NCBI GenBank assembly: GCA_031394355.1
Contig: JANNSU010000012.1
Coordinates: forward strand, 106,222-170,221
DNA length: 64,000 bases
DNA from: JAEUMY01 sp031394355
GTDB lineage: Bacteria > Pseudomonadota > Gammaproteobacteria > Burkholderiales > Usitatibacteraceae
Reading direction: 5' to 3'
The notes beneath the pieces are model-generated. The model was not told the origin of the DNA, did no database searches, and worked only from the letters and a program-made list of their open reading frames with translations. Position numbers and translations under genes: made by a program. The stretch's first letter is position 1; the number at the start of each line of letters is the position of its first letter. This document shows, one piece after another, positions 1-7,814 of this stretch.

Positions 1-116
1 AGCACGGCAGCGAGTGTCAGGATGCCGATGCCGCCGCCGGATTTCTTCAGCAGATAGTTCCAGCTGGCGTGGCAGAGGGCGGCGCCGATGACGAGGAAAA
101 GCGCCAGCGCGCTCAT
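1..116 (-). CDS. EamA/DMT-family permease, N-terminal fragment
   Basis: Reading the minus strand from the ATG at 114-116 gives MSALALFLVIGAALCHASWN and continues open to the window edge. A first transmembrane helix followed by HASWNYLLKKSGG is the usual opening of EamA (drug/metabolite transporter) permeases. It sits 15 bp downstream of the P-II-like gene on the same strand, so it is probably the last cistron of the ald-sbtA-sbtB unit. Only about 38 residues are visible, so the substrate cannot be inferred. Confidence 0.7.
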   Translation of the reverse strand, partial: MSALALFLVIGAALCHASWNYLLKKSGGGIGILTLAAV

Positions 117-131
117 TGGATCGGTGGCGAC

Positions 132-434
132 CTAGAACTTGGCAGGGCGCAGCACTTCCACGTCGGCCAGGAACATCGACACAGAATAGTTGGGGCAGTA
201 GACACTGAGCACATGTTCCGCAATGGTGGCAGCGACCGCCGGATCGCAGATCACCTCCATGCGGATGGAGCGGTTACCTTCCCAGTCGGCGTCGCGCTCG
301 CTGCGGCTGCCGCCGCCATGCACTTCTGCCACGGTATAGCCGTGCGCGCCGAGATGTTTCGCATCCTTGATGAGCGCCTTTTCCAGCGCGGCCTCGGCGA
401 TGATGACCAGCAGTTTTTTGGGATGGGTTTGCAT
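132..434 (-). CDS. P-II-like (SbtB-type) signalling protein
   Basis: This 100-residue protein has the ferredoxin-like P-II layout: a first strand KKLLVIIAEAALEKALI, a glycine-rich T-loop region (HGGGSRSERDADWEGNRSI) and a final strand VSMFLADVEVLRPAKF. The neighbouring sbtA-type transporter, 46 bp upstream on the same strand, makes it most like SbtB, the P-II relative that binds SbtA and adenylyl nucleotides in cyanobacteria. The C-terminal CGPEGC extension of many cyanobacterial SbtB proteins is absent. I chose the ATG at 434 because P-II homology begins there; longer readings add residues that overlap sbtA. Regulation of the transporter is inferred from family and context. Confidence 0.82.
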   Translation of the reverse strand: MQTHPKKLLVIIAEAALEKALIKDAKHLGAHGYTVAEVHGGGSRSERDADWEGNRSIRMEVICDPAVAATIAEHVLSVYCPNYSVSMFLADVEVLRPAKF

Positions 435-480
435 GATGAGGGTGCGAAGTGTCGCAGGGATCGGGTTGGGCCGGACGGGG

Positions 481-1422
481 TCAGGCCAAATGCTTGGCGA
501 TGGCGTGATACAGCGGCACACCCAGCGTGATGTTGAACGGAAAGGTGACGCCCAATGCAAGCCCGATGGAGAGGCCCGGGTTGGCTTCGGGAATGGCGAT
601 GCGTGTGGCCGTGGGTGCGGCGATATACGAGGCGCTGCCCGCCAGCAATCCCAGCAGAGTCATGCCGCCGACGGAGAGCCCCAGCGCTTTGCCCAGCAGA
701 ATGCCGATGACGGCAAACAGCACCGGTATCACCGTGCCGAAACCCAGCATGAAGAGCCAGCGTGATTTCAGGTCGGCAATGCGGCCCGCTGCAACCAATC
801 CCATCTCCAGCAGGAAGAGCGCCAGCACGCCTCGGAAGAGATCAAAAAACAGGCCCTTGAAGGGGTCTATGCCTTGTGGTCCGGCGATCCAGCCGATGAC
901 GAGGCCGCCCATCAACAGCACCACACTCTTGCCCAGCAGCACTTCATGCAGCAGCGGGCCCCATTGGACAGGGCTTCCCTCCGAGGACTTGCGGCCAGCC
1001 TTGGCGAGGAGAATGCCGATCACAATGCCCGGCACCTCCAGCAGTGCCACGAAGAGCGGAAAGTAGCTTTCGTATTCCACCTGCTGGCGCGCGAGAAACG
1101 CGATCCCGACCGCGAAGGTGACCACGCTGACCGAACCATAGTGGGCTGCGATGTTGCCGGCATCGGCTCGCGAGAGCTTTGCGAATATTCGCAGTATCGG
1201 AAACGCGATCAGCGGGAGCAAAGCACCCATTGCCATGACTGCCAAGGCCTGCGGTGCCACGGCGCCCAGTGAATACTTGGCGATTTCGACCCCGCCCTTG
1301 AGGCCGATCGCCAGCAGGAGATAAATGGCGAGCGTCTCGTACAGTGCCTCCGGAATCCGAAGATCGGATTTGGCCAGCCGCGCCACCGCGCCCAGCAGAA
1401 AGAAGAGGACGACGGGATCCAT
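481..1422 (-). CDS. SbtA-family sodium-dependent bicarbonate transporter
   Basis: This 313-residue, almost wholly hydrophobic protein has about ten membrane segments and begins MDPVVLFFLLGAVARLAKSD, the characteristic start of the sodium-dependent bicarbonate transporter superfamily (formerly DUF897). Family members such as cyanobacterial SbtA import HCO3- with Na+. A hydrophilic loop near the middle (about residues 140-155) separates two halves of similar helices, as in SbtA. The ATG overlaps the stop of ald as TGATG, which suggests translational coupling, and a P-II-like gene follows. Residues RIFA around 78-81 are encoded by one copy of the window-wide palindrome. Bicarbonate as substrate is inferred; heterotrophic homologues are poorly characterised. 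Confidence 0.85.
   Translation of the reverse strand: MDPVVLFFLLGAVARLAKSDLRIPEALYETLAIYLLLAIGLKGGVEIAKYSLGAVAPQALAVMAMGALLPLIAFPILRIFAKLSRADAGNIAAHYGSVSVVTFAVGIAFLARQQVEYESYFPLFVALLEVPGIVIGILLAKAGRKSSEGSPVQWGPLLHEVLLGKSVVLLMGGLVIGWIAGPQGIDPFKGLFFDLFRGVLALFLLEMGLVAAGRIADLKSRWLFMLGFGTVIPVLFAVIGILLGKALGLSVGGMTLLGLLAGSASYIAAPTATRIAIPEANPGLSIGLALGVTFPFNITLGVPLYHAIAKHLA
1181..1192. repeat. Palindrome GCGAATATTCGC, copy 1
   Basis: Exact 12-bp copy inside the SbtA-family gene, read as RIFA. Confidence 0.95.
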
Positions 1423-2546
1423 CAGTGTGCGCGCCTCACCGCCTCCTCGGGGCTGATGCTGGACACGCCTTGCGCTTCGCCGACCTCGTGGTTGGTGAGC
1501 TCGCCATGGTCCACGTTCAGTCCGTTCAGCAGATGCGGATCTTCGATCATGGCGCGGCGCCAGCCCTTGCCCGCAATGGCGAGCACGAAGGGGAGCGTCA
1601 CGTTGTTCAAGGCGAAGGTGGAGGTCCGCGGGACGGCACCCGGCATGTTGGCCACACAGTAATGCACCACGCCGTCGACGACATATGTGGGGTCCGCATG
1701 GGTCGTGGCGTGCGACGTCTCAAAGCAGCCGCCCTGATCGATGGCCACGTCCACGACAACGCTGCCGGGCTGCATGCGCTTGATCATGGCAGCGCTCACC
1801 AGCTTGGGTGCTGCGGCACCCGGAATCAGCACGCCGCCGATGACGAGATCGGCCGTGAGGAGATACTGTTCGATGCTTGCCGTGGTGGACACCACCGTCT
1901 TCACGCGGCCGCCCCAATGCGCATTGAGGGCGCGCAACACATCAATGCTGCGGTCGATCACGGTCACGTCTGCGCCCAGCCCAACGGCCATGTCGGCTGC
2001 GTGCGAGCCCACGACGCCGCCGCCCAGAATCACCACCTTGCCCGGCTCTACACCTGGCACGCCGCCCAGCAGCACGCCGCGTCCGCCCGTGGCTTTTTGC
2101 AGCGCGGTTGCACCCGCTTGTATTGACATGCGGCCCGCCACCTCTGACATGGGTGCCAGGAGCGGCAGCCCGCCACGTGCGCTGGTGACGGTTTCATAGG
2201 CGATGCAGGTGGCGCCAGAGGCGATGAGGTCATTCGTCTGCTCGGGGTCTGGTGCCAGATGCAGATACGTGAAGAGAATCTGACCCTTGCGCAAGAGCTT
2301 CCGCTCGGGAGCCTGAGGTTCCTTTACCTTCACGATCAGGTCGGCTTCCGCGAATATTCGCGTGGCGCTGTCGGCAATGGTGGCACCGGCAGAAAGGTAG
2401 TCCACGTCACGCATGCCGATGCCGGCACCCGCGCCGGTTTCCACCAGCACCTTGTGGCCATGGGCGACCAGCTCCTTCACGCTGCCGGGCGTGAGTCCGA
2501 CGCGATATTCGTGATTCTTGATTTCCTTGGGTACGCCGATCTGCAT
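1422..2546 (-). CDS. ald: Alanine dehydrogenase
   Basis: The 374-residue product has the normal length and signatures of NAD-dependent L-alanine dehydrogenase: start MQIGVPKEIKNHEYRVGLTP, substrate-binding KVKEPQ and YLHLAPD, the nucleotide-binding glycines VILGGGVVGSHAA, and the C-terminal SSISPEEAVRR. It converts L-alanine to pyruvate and ammonium, or the reverse. The start at 2546 has a good ribosome site (AGGAG, 6 nt upstream). It is the first gene of a minus-strand unit with the bicarbonate transporter, P-II-like protein and EamA permease, so alanine turnover, ammonium and carbon uptake may be co-controlled; that link is inferred. Residues RIFA near 63-66 come from a copy of the palindrome. 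Confidence 0.96.
   Translation of the reverse strand: MQIGVPKEIKNHEYRVGLTPGSVKELVAHGHKVLVETGAGAGIGMRDVDYLSAGATIADSATRIFAEADLIVKVKEPQAPERKLLRKGQILFTYLHLAPDPEQTNDLIASGATCIAYETVTSARGGLPLLAPMSEVAGRMSIQAGATALQKATGGRGVLLGGVPGVEPGKVVILGGGVVGSHAADMAVGLGADVTVIDRSIDVLRALNAHWGGRVKTVVSTTASIEQYLLTADLVIGGVLIPGAAAPKLVSAAMIKRMQPGSVVVDVAIDQGGCFETSHATTHADPTYVVDGVVHYCVANMPGAVPRTSTFALNNVTLPFVLAIAGKGWRRAMIEDPHLLNGLNVDHGELTNHEVGEAQGVSSISPEEAVRRAH
2350..2361. repeat. Palindrome GCGAATATTCGC, copy 2
   Basis: Exact copy inside ald, read as RIFA. Confidence 0.95.
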
Positions 2547-2690
2547 GGGATGCTCCTGGTGTGGTGATCCGGGATGGGGGGTGGCGCGTGACGACTTGTG
2601 GTCGACTGCCCACCTGCAAAGAGCAATTTTACCTGCGAGTGCAGACGGGGCGGGGGAGGGCCCCAGGGCTCTAGGGGATTGGAGGTCTGA

Positions 2691-3503
2691 TCAGGCGGCG
2701 CGAACGCGTGAGGATGCCGCTTCGCCCATTCTCACGGCGTGGCATTCGGCGATGAACTCGTCCAGGATGGGCTTGCCGTCGAGCAGTGAAGGATTCTTCG
2801 GATCCATGAATTCCGGGTGCCACTGCACGCCGCGCACGAAGGACGGCCCGCTCCAGCGCACGGCTTCCACAATGCCGTCCGGCTGGGAGATGGCCTCGAT
2901 GATGAGATCGCGCCCGAGGTCTTTCACACCCTGATGGTGGATGGTATTGATGCGGGCCGTCTCGATACCGGGGTAGAGTCGGGCCAACGGGGTATCCGTC
3001 AGGATGCGCAGGTCGTGGAAGTTGTGTTCGTAGCGCTTGTCGCACCAGTGCTCAAGCGTGGCCGGCACCTGCGTTGCGATGTCCTGGAATAGCGTACCGC
3101 CGAAGGCGACGTTGATGAGCTGGCAGCCGCGACAGATCCCCAGCACAGGCTTGCCCTGGCGTACGAACTCGTTGAATAGCTCGATCTCGTACAGGTCGCG
3201 TACGCGGTCGCCCGACCATTCCGGATTGATGGGTGTCTCGCCGTAGGTCTCCGGCGAAACATCGGCGCCACCCTGCATCACGAGTCCATCGAGATTGGCG
3301 GCGTAATCCTTCACGGTGATGTTCTTGGGGAAGTGCGGGGCGGCATAGCTGATGGCGGGAATCATGAAGGCCAGCACTTCCGCACTCATCACCCAATTGG
3401 CGACCGACTGCTCCAGATACTGCACCGACTTGGTCGGCAGAAACGCACGGCGCGGATCCGGATAGAGCAGGCGGGCAGAGAGGCCTATTTTGAGGGGGTT
3501 CAC
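2691..3503 (-). CDS. Gamma-glutamyl-gamma-aminobutyrate hydrolase family protein (peptidase C26, class I glutamine-amidotransferase fold)
   Basis: This 270-residue protein carries the class I glutamine-amidotransferase triad in the PuuD-like arrangement: the nucleophile elbow GICRGCQ, and VQWHPEF with the catalytic His and Glu. Upstream lie the family-typical NLDGLVMQGGADVSPETYGE and YEIELFNEFV. Relatives hydrolyse gamma-glutamyl compounds such as gamma-glutamyl-GABA in polyamine breakdown, but no other puu genes are nearby, so the substrate is open. The gene stands alone between ald and a Nudix gene, 143 bp from the ald start. The ATG at 3503 gives the usual family N terminus. Confidence 0.88.
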   Translation of the reverse strand: MNPLKIGLSARLLYPDPRRAFLPTKSVQYLEQSVANWVMSAEVLAFMIPAISYAAPHFPKNITVKDYAANLDGLVMQGGADVSPETYGETPINPEWSGDRVRDLYEIELFNEFVRQGKPVLGICRGCQLINVAFGGTLFQDIATQVPATLEHWCDKRYEHNFHDLRILTDTPLARLYPGIETARINTIHHQGVKDLGRDLIIEAISQPDGIVEAVRWSGPSFVRGVQWHPEFMDPKNPSLLDGKPILDEFIAECHAVRMGEAASSRVRAA

Positions 3504-3519
3504 TTGAGGCTCGGGACTG

Positions 3520-3576
3520 GGGATTTGGGGTTCGGGATTTGGGATTCGGGGGTCGAGTCTGCGAACCCCAAACCCC
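3520..3576. repeat. Imperfect inverted repeat in G-rich degenerate repeat tract
   Basis: The short gap between the Nudix gene and the hydrolase gene contains degenerate repeats of the kind GGGATTTGGGGTTCGGG. The left arm at 3520-3534 matches the reverse complement of 3562-3576 at 14 of 15 positions, so transcripts on either strand could form a stem with a 27-nt loop. There is no T-run, so it is not a classical terminator. Tracts of this style are common between genes in several proteobacteria. Confidence 0.6.
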
Positions 3577-3597
3577 GAACGCCGCGCGCGCAGCGCG

Positions 3598-4464
3598 CTA
3601 AGGCGTCATCGCCCGAAGCAGCTCAACATAGTCGGCCCGCTCTGGCGAATAGAAACCACGACGCACGAGGTAGTTGAGCATCACGATGGCGGCTTCGACG
3701 GTGAAGTCGCCGCCGGTGGTCATCTTCTCCACCCTTGCCAGCGCATCGTCGGGGCTGACACAGTAAAACCGCTCGACTTCGCCGTCCTGATTCTCCGGCC
3801 TGAAGTCGGGGCTGAGATACAGGTCGTGAACAAAAATGATCTCGCGGTGAACGCCTTCCGGAATCTTGCGACAGACACGCAGCGCACCGGCGGCGCGTGA
3901 TGCCTTGGCGACATCGCGGGTGACGCCAGCCTCTTCGAACGCCTCCTTGTACATGGTCTCGGTCGGAGACATGCCACGCGCAATGCGGCCACCGACGAGG
4001 TTGTCCAGCTTGCCCGGATCAATATCCTTGTTCTTGGCTCGACGTGCGAGCCAGATCATCGGCATCCCGTCCGCAACGGTATGGCCGGTGCAGTGAGACG
4101 CGAACACCATGAAGCCGAAATGTCGTGCCGTCGCGCGCTCGACATGAAGGACTGGTTCCGCATAGAAGGAGTTGCCCACCGAGACCTGCTCATTGCGCCA
4201 GCCCTTGATGGTGCCGCTCATGGCGAGCGCCTCGACCACCTCCGCAAACGCCATGCTGCGCTGATCAACGTCGCCAAGCTCGGAGGACAACGTCACGCCG
4301 CGCGGCCGGACAATGAAGACCTCTGGCCAATTGGACAACTGCTCAGCAAAGGCATGAGAAACCCAGCCGGTCAGCGACCCGTCCACAACGAAGGGGATCA
4401 ATTCGTTCGCCGGATCGTAGTTGCAGGAATCCTGAACGAACGTGAGCAACGGGCTGAAAGACAT
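3598..4464 (-). CDS. Nudix hydrolase, DUF4743-type
   Basis: The protein is 288 residues from the ATG at 4464. It has an N-terminal DUF4743-like half with PEVFIV and GWRNEQVSV, then a Nudix domain with the box GGRIARGMSPTETMYKEAFEE. Compared with the canonical box GX5EX7REUXEEXGU, the first Glu is Met and the Arg is Lys, while the catalytic EExG core is kept. Relatives include plant and yeast Nudix proteins acting on thiamine-diphosphate-like or other diphosphate substrates; the substrate here is unknown. Longer readings upstream add low-complexity residues without homology. It is divergent from dadA, with 165 bp between the start codons. Confidence 0.85.
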   Translation of the reverse strand: MSFSPLLTFVQDSCNYDPANELIPFVVDGSLTGWVSHAFAEQLSNWPEVFIVRPRGVTLSSELGDVDQRSMAFAEVVEALAMSGTIKGWRNEQVSVGNSFYAEPVLHVERATARHFGFMVFASHCTGHTVADGMPMIWLARRAKNKDIDPGKLDNLVGGRIARGMSPTETMYKEAFEEAGVTRDVAKASRAAGALRVCRKIPEGVHREIIFVHDLYLSPDFRPENQDGEVERFYCVSPDDALARVEKMTTGGDFTVEAAIVMLNYLVRRGFYSPERADYVELLRAMTP

Positions 4465-4629
4465 GGATTCGCGCTGACGTGTGCGTGGAGATGATGCAAT
4501 GGTAATCCAATTCCCGGTGCAACAAGCCGGGTTTGATCGCGGTCTGGCCGAGAGCCGGCTGGGCGGGACCGCCTGACAGGCCCATGAGACAATGTGCCTC
4601 TTTGCCAATCACTCTGCAGGGTAGTGGAC

Positions 4630-5892
4630 ATGCGAGTTCTCGTGCTGGGTGCCGGTGTGATCGGCATCAGTTCGGCGTGGTATCTGCAACAGAGCGGCCA
4701 CGACGTCGTCGTGGTGGACCGCCAACCGGGTGCGGGCCTCGAAACCAGCTTTGCCAATGGCGGCCAGATCTCGGTCTCGCAGTCTGAGCCTTGGGCCGCG
4801 CCCGGCGCACCCTTCAAGGTGTTGAAGTGGTTGATGCGAGAGGATGCGCCGCTGCTGTTCCGTCCAAAGCTGGAGTGGCATCAGCTGTCATGGGGCATGC
4901 AGTTCATGATCGAATGCCTGCCCTGGCGATTCAAACGCAATATCCGCGAGATGGTGAACCTGGGCCTCTACAGCCGCGAAGCGTTGCAGGATCTGCGCCG
5001 CGAGACCGGCATCGAGTATGACCATCTCACGCGCGGCATCCTGCAGTTCTATGTCGACCGCGAGGACTTTGTCGCGGCGCAGCAGTCTTCGGAGCTTCTG
5101 CGACAGTACGGCATCGAGCGCACCGTGAAGAGCGCCGAGGAAGCCATCGCCATCGAGCCCGCACTTGCGAATATTCGCGACAAGCTGGCCGGTGCGACCT
5201 ATGCGGAGACCGATGAATCCGGTGATGCCAAGCTCTTCACCGAGCGTCTCGCCACCTTGGCGCAGGAGAAGGGTGTGGATTTCCGCTATGGCGCGAACAT
5301 CGAGGCCATCGAGACCGACAAAGGCAAGCGCGGCACGGAGGTCAGCGGCGTGCGCGTGCGCTACTCGACCGGCCACACCGAGACACTCATCGCCGATGCG
5401 TACGTCTGTGCGCTGGGCAGTTACAGCTATCTGCTGATGAAGCAGGTCGGCATCACCATCCCTGTCTATCCTGCCAAGGGTTACTCGGCGACGCTGTCTA
5501 CGGCGGGATTCTCGGGCGCGCCGTCGGTCAGCCTCACAGATGAGGCAATGAAGATCGTGTTCACCCGGCTGGGCGACCGCCTTCGCATCGCGGGAACGGC
5601 CGAGCTGGATGGCTACAGCACGCACCTGTCCATGGTGCGTACCGAGGCGCTGGTAAGGCGCGCCCGTGAACTGTTCCCCCATGCAGCCGACTACGACAAC
5701 CCCGTCTACTGGACCGGCCTCAGGCCGGCGACGCCGTCAAACGTCCCGTTGATCGGCAGGAGCAGGATCCACAATCTCTACCTCAATACCGGCCATGGCA
5801 CGCTGGGCTGGACGGAAGGTCCGGGATCGGGACGTGCGCTGGCGGAAATCGTGTCGGGGCGGAAGCCGGATGTGGATTTCCACTTTCTGTGA
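4630..5892 (+). CDS. dadA: D-amino acid dehydrogenase, small subunit (FAD-dependent)
   Basis: This 420-residue protein starts MRVLVLGAGVIGISSAWYLQ, the FAD-binding GxGxxG motif, and continues with the DadA signature LETSFANGGQIS and the C-terminal YWTGLRPATPSNVPLIG and LNTGHGTLGWTEGPGSGR. DadA oxidises D-alanine and other D-amino acids to 2-oxo acids at the inner membrane. I took the ATG at 4630 because the Rossmann motif begins immediately there, as in E. coli DadA (about 432 residues). Together with ald and ilvA in this window it suggests amino-acid catabolism. Residues ANIR (about 180-183) are encoded by the palindrome. No alanine racemase gene is adjacent. Confidence 0.94.
   Translation: MRVLVLGAGVIGISSAWYLQQSGHDVVVVDRQPGAGLETSFANGGQISVSQSEPWAAPGAPFKVLKWLMREDAPLLFRPKLEWHQLSWGMQFMIECLPWRFKRNIREMVNLGLYSREALQDLRRETGIEYDHLTRGILQFYVDREDFVAAQQSSELLRQYGIERTVKSAEEAIAIEPALANIRDKLAGATYAETDESGDAKLFTERLATLAQEKGVDFRYGANIEAIETDKGKRGTEVSGVRVRYSTGHTETLIADAYVCALGSYSYLLMKQVGITIPVYPAKGYSATLSTAGFSGAPSVSLTDEAMKIVFTRLGDRLRIAGTAELDGYSTHLSMVRTEALVRRARELFPHAADYDNPVYWTGLRPATPSNVPLIGRSRIHNLYLNTGHGTLGWTEGPGSGRALAEIVSGRKPDVDFHFL
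5167..5178. repeat. Palindrome GCGAATATTCGC, copy 3
   Basis: Exact copy inside dadA, read as ANIR. Confidence 0.95.
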
Positions 5893-5902
5893 GAATGAAA
5901 AC

Positions 5903-6008
5903 GCAAACACGGATGAACACAGATGAACACGGATAGCTTCATGAGAAGTTCCGTTTCGTCGGGTGCCATGGTTTTCATCTGTGTTTATCCGTGTTCATCT
6001 GTGTTTGC
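5903..6008. repeat. Inverted repeat of the CATCTGTGTTCATCCGTGTT type
   Basis: Two 32-bp arms (5903-5934 and 5977-6008) are reverse complements at 28 of 32 positions; each arm is itself built from degenerate 10-12-bp units of AACACGGATG/AACACAGATG. A transcript could fold into a long hairpin with a 42-nt loop. The element ends 9 bp before the ilvA start codon, so it would lie in the ilvA leader. A related element sits in front of pfp at 21643-21743. I recognise this kind of sequence as a dispersed repeat seen in unrelated bacteria. Confidence 0.8.
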
Positions 6009-6017
6009 GGTGGCCTG

Positions 6018-7214
6018 ATGGTTTCGATTGAAGACATAAGGAGCGCCGCGCAGGCGCTCAAGGGCCAGGTGGTCAACACGCCCTGCCTGCATTCGCGCAC
6101 GCTGTCGGCCATCACGGGCGCCGAGGTTTATCTCAAGTTCGAGAATCACCAATACACCGCATCGTTCAAGGAGCGCGGCGCGCTCAACAAGCTGCTGTCG
6201 CTGACCGCGGCCGAACGACAGCGCGGCGTGATTGCCGCGTCGGCAGGCAAACACGCCCAAGGTGTGGCGCATCACGCCACGCGGCTTGGCATTCCGTCCA
6301 TCATCGTGATGCCCGTCTTCACGCCCAACGTGAAGGTGGACATGACAGAGCGCCACGGTGCAGAAGTCATCCTGCATGGTGAGACCTTCGACGATGCCAA
6401 GACCCACGCATTGAAGCTTGCGGATGAACGCGGGCTGGTATTCGTGCATCCGTATGACGATGACAAGGTGATCGCAGGGCAGGGCACCATCGGGCTTGAG
6501 ATGCTGGACGCACACCCTGATCTGGACACGCTGCTCATCGCCATTGGCGGTGGCGGACTCATCGGCGGCATTGCGGTGGCAGCGCACTCGCGCAATGCGA
6601 ATATTCGCATCGTTGGCGTACAGACCCGGCGCTTTCCCTCGATGCGTGTCGCGCTTTATGCAGAATCGCCGGAGTTCGGTGCCAGCACGATTGCAGAGGG
6701 TATTGCCGTAAAGGTGGCGGGTGATCGCAACATCGAGCTCGCGCGACAGCATGTGGAGGATATTCTGCTGGTGGATGAGGGCGATATCGAGGAAGCCATC
6801 GTCCTGCTGCTCGAGATCGAGAAAACGGTGGTGGAGGGTGCCGGTGCCGCGTCGCTCGCCGCCATGCTGCGGCATCGTGAACGCTTTGCCGGCCGCAAGG
6901 TCGGACTGGTGTTGTGCGGCGGCAATATCGACCCGCTGGTGCTGGCCGGTATCATCGAGCGAGGCATGGTTCGTAGAGGCCGCCTCGCCCGACTCAACAT
7001 CGAGATTCGCGATGTACCCGGTTCGCTGGCCCACATCACGGCCATGCTGGCCGAAGCCAAGGCGAATATCGAGGAAGTGCGGCACCAGCGCGCCTTTGCC
7101 GACATGCCGGTGCAGAATGCGCTGCTGGAAGTGGTGGTCAAAACGCGTGGCCCGGATCATGTGGCGGCCATTGTTGAAACACTTAATGCAGCCGGTTTCA
7201 GGACCTGGCTGTGA
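6018..7214 (+). CDS. ilvA: Threonine ammonia-lyase (threonine dehydratase) with ACT domain
   Basis: This 398-residue PLP enzyme has the lysine motif YTASFKERGALNKL, the glycine loop IGGGGLIGG, and a C-terminal ACT domain (about residues 325-398, LNIEIRDVPGSLAHITAML). It deaminates threonine (and often serine) to 2-oxobutyrate and ammonium. The length matches the single-ACT IlvA/TdcB group rather than the 500-residue two-ACT biosynthetic form, so either a biosynthetic or a catabolic role is possible. The ATG at 6018 gives the expected N terminus, with no strong ribosome site. The CATCTGTGTT inverted repeat forms its leader. A palindrome copy encodes ANIR in RNANIRIVGVQT. Confidence 0.93.
   Translation: MVSIEDIRSAAQALKGQVVNTPCLHSRTLSAITGAEVYLKFENHQYTASFKERGALNKLLSLTAAERQRGVIAASAGKHAQGVAHHATRLGIPSIIVMPVFTPNVKVDMTERHGAEVILHGETFDDAKTHALKLADERGLVFVHPYDDDKVIAGQGTIGLEMLDAHPDLDTLLIAIGGGGLIGGIAVAAHSRNANIRIVGVQTRRFPSMRVALYAESPEFGASTIAEGIAVKVAGDRNIELARQHVEDILLVDEGDIEEAIVLLLEIEKTVVEGAGAASLAAMLRHRERFAGRKVGLVLCGGNIDPLVLAGIIERGMVRRGRLARLNIEIRDVPGSLAHITAMLAEAKANIEEVRHQRAFADMPVQNALLEVVVKTRGPDHVAAIVETLNAAGFRTWL
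6597..6608. repeat. Palindrome GCGAATATTCGC, copy 4
   Basis: Exact copy inside ilvA, read as ANIR. Confidence 0.95.
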
Positions 7215-7225
7215 GGAGTCACAGA

Positions 7226-7738
7226 ATGCAAGTTTTGAAGAATTCCGCCAGGGCAGGTCATCTCGCCATCATTGCGCTCGCATTGTTGCCATGGCCGAGC
7301 GTTGCTCAAACACCGCCACCCGCACCGTCGCAACCGGCCGTGCCGGCCGCCAGCGAATATTCGCAATGGGAGACCGTGGCGCGCTACGAACGCTATGGCC
7401 AGAAGGATCGTGAGCCGGCCAAGGTCGATACACGCGTGTTCAAGCACTGTTCCCGGCCGCAGGATCAGTCGGCGGAAGAGGTGATGAAGCAGGAAGAGCT
7501 GATGAAGCGTCTGAAGACCCAATGCTGGGTTGGCGAGAAGCGTGAAGAGGCCGGACGCTCGCAAGTGAAGTGGGCTTGCAGGGACGGCATGACAGCGGAA
7601 ATCGCCACGCGGACCGAGTCGGCAGCCCGGATCGGCTACATGATGGTGTTCAATGTGCCGGGGCAGGGCGCGCTGTCGATCAAGGCGGAGTCATTGAAGA
7701 TTGCCGATACCTGCGAAACTTCCAGGAATCCCAAGTAA
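7226..7738 (+). CDS. Periplasmic protein, possibly DUF3617-like
   Basis: The 170-residue protein starts with a clear signal peptide (cleavage likely after PWPSVAQ) and a Pro/Ala-rich linker. The mature part has four cysteines, with HCSRPQDQ and RLKTQCWVGEK near the middle and WACRDGM and IADTC towards the end. The pattern of a threonine/tryptophan-rich start, CxxPxD, then paired cysteines resembles the DUF3617 periplasmic family; this is a tentative match. I chose the ATG at 7226 over the GTG at 7211 because AGGAG lies 8 nt upstream. It begins 11 bp after ilvA and is probably co-transcribed. EYSQ near the start of the mature protein is encoded by a palindrome copy. Confidence 0.75.
   Translation: MQVLKNSARAGHLAIIALALLPWPSVAQTPPPAPSQPAVPAASEYSQWETVARYERYGQKDREPAKVDTRVFKHCSRPQDQSAEEVMKQEELMKRLKTQCWVGEKREEAGRSQVKWACRDGMTAEIATRTESAARIGYMMVFNVPGQGALSIKAESLKIADTCETSRNPK
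7353..7364. repeat. Palindrome GCGAATATTCGC, copy 5
   Basis: Exact copy inside the periplasmic-protein gene after ilvA, read as EYSQ, just behind the signal peptide. Confidence 0.95.
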
Positions 7739-7770
7739 GCGCACCATCAGGAGCCGCACCATCGAGAGCA

Positions 7771-7795
7771 GGCACCAGCCTTTCGAACTGGTGCC
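7771..7795. terminator. Hairpin between convergent genes
   Basis: GGCACCAG (7771-7778) and CTGGTGCC (7788-7795) form a perfect 8-bp stem with a 9-nt loop in the 76-bp gap between the convergent periplasmic-protein gene and pckG. No T-run follows on either strand, so termination activity is only suggested by position. Confidence 0.4.
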
Positions 7796-7814
7796 CGCGA
7801 AGCACGGAAGTCGC

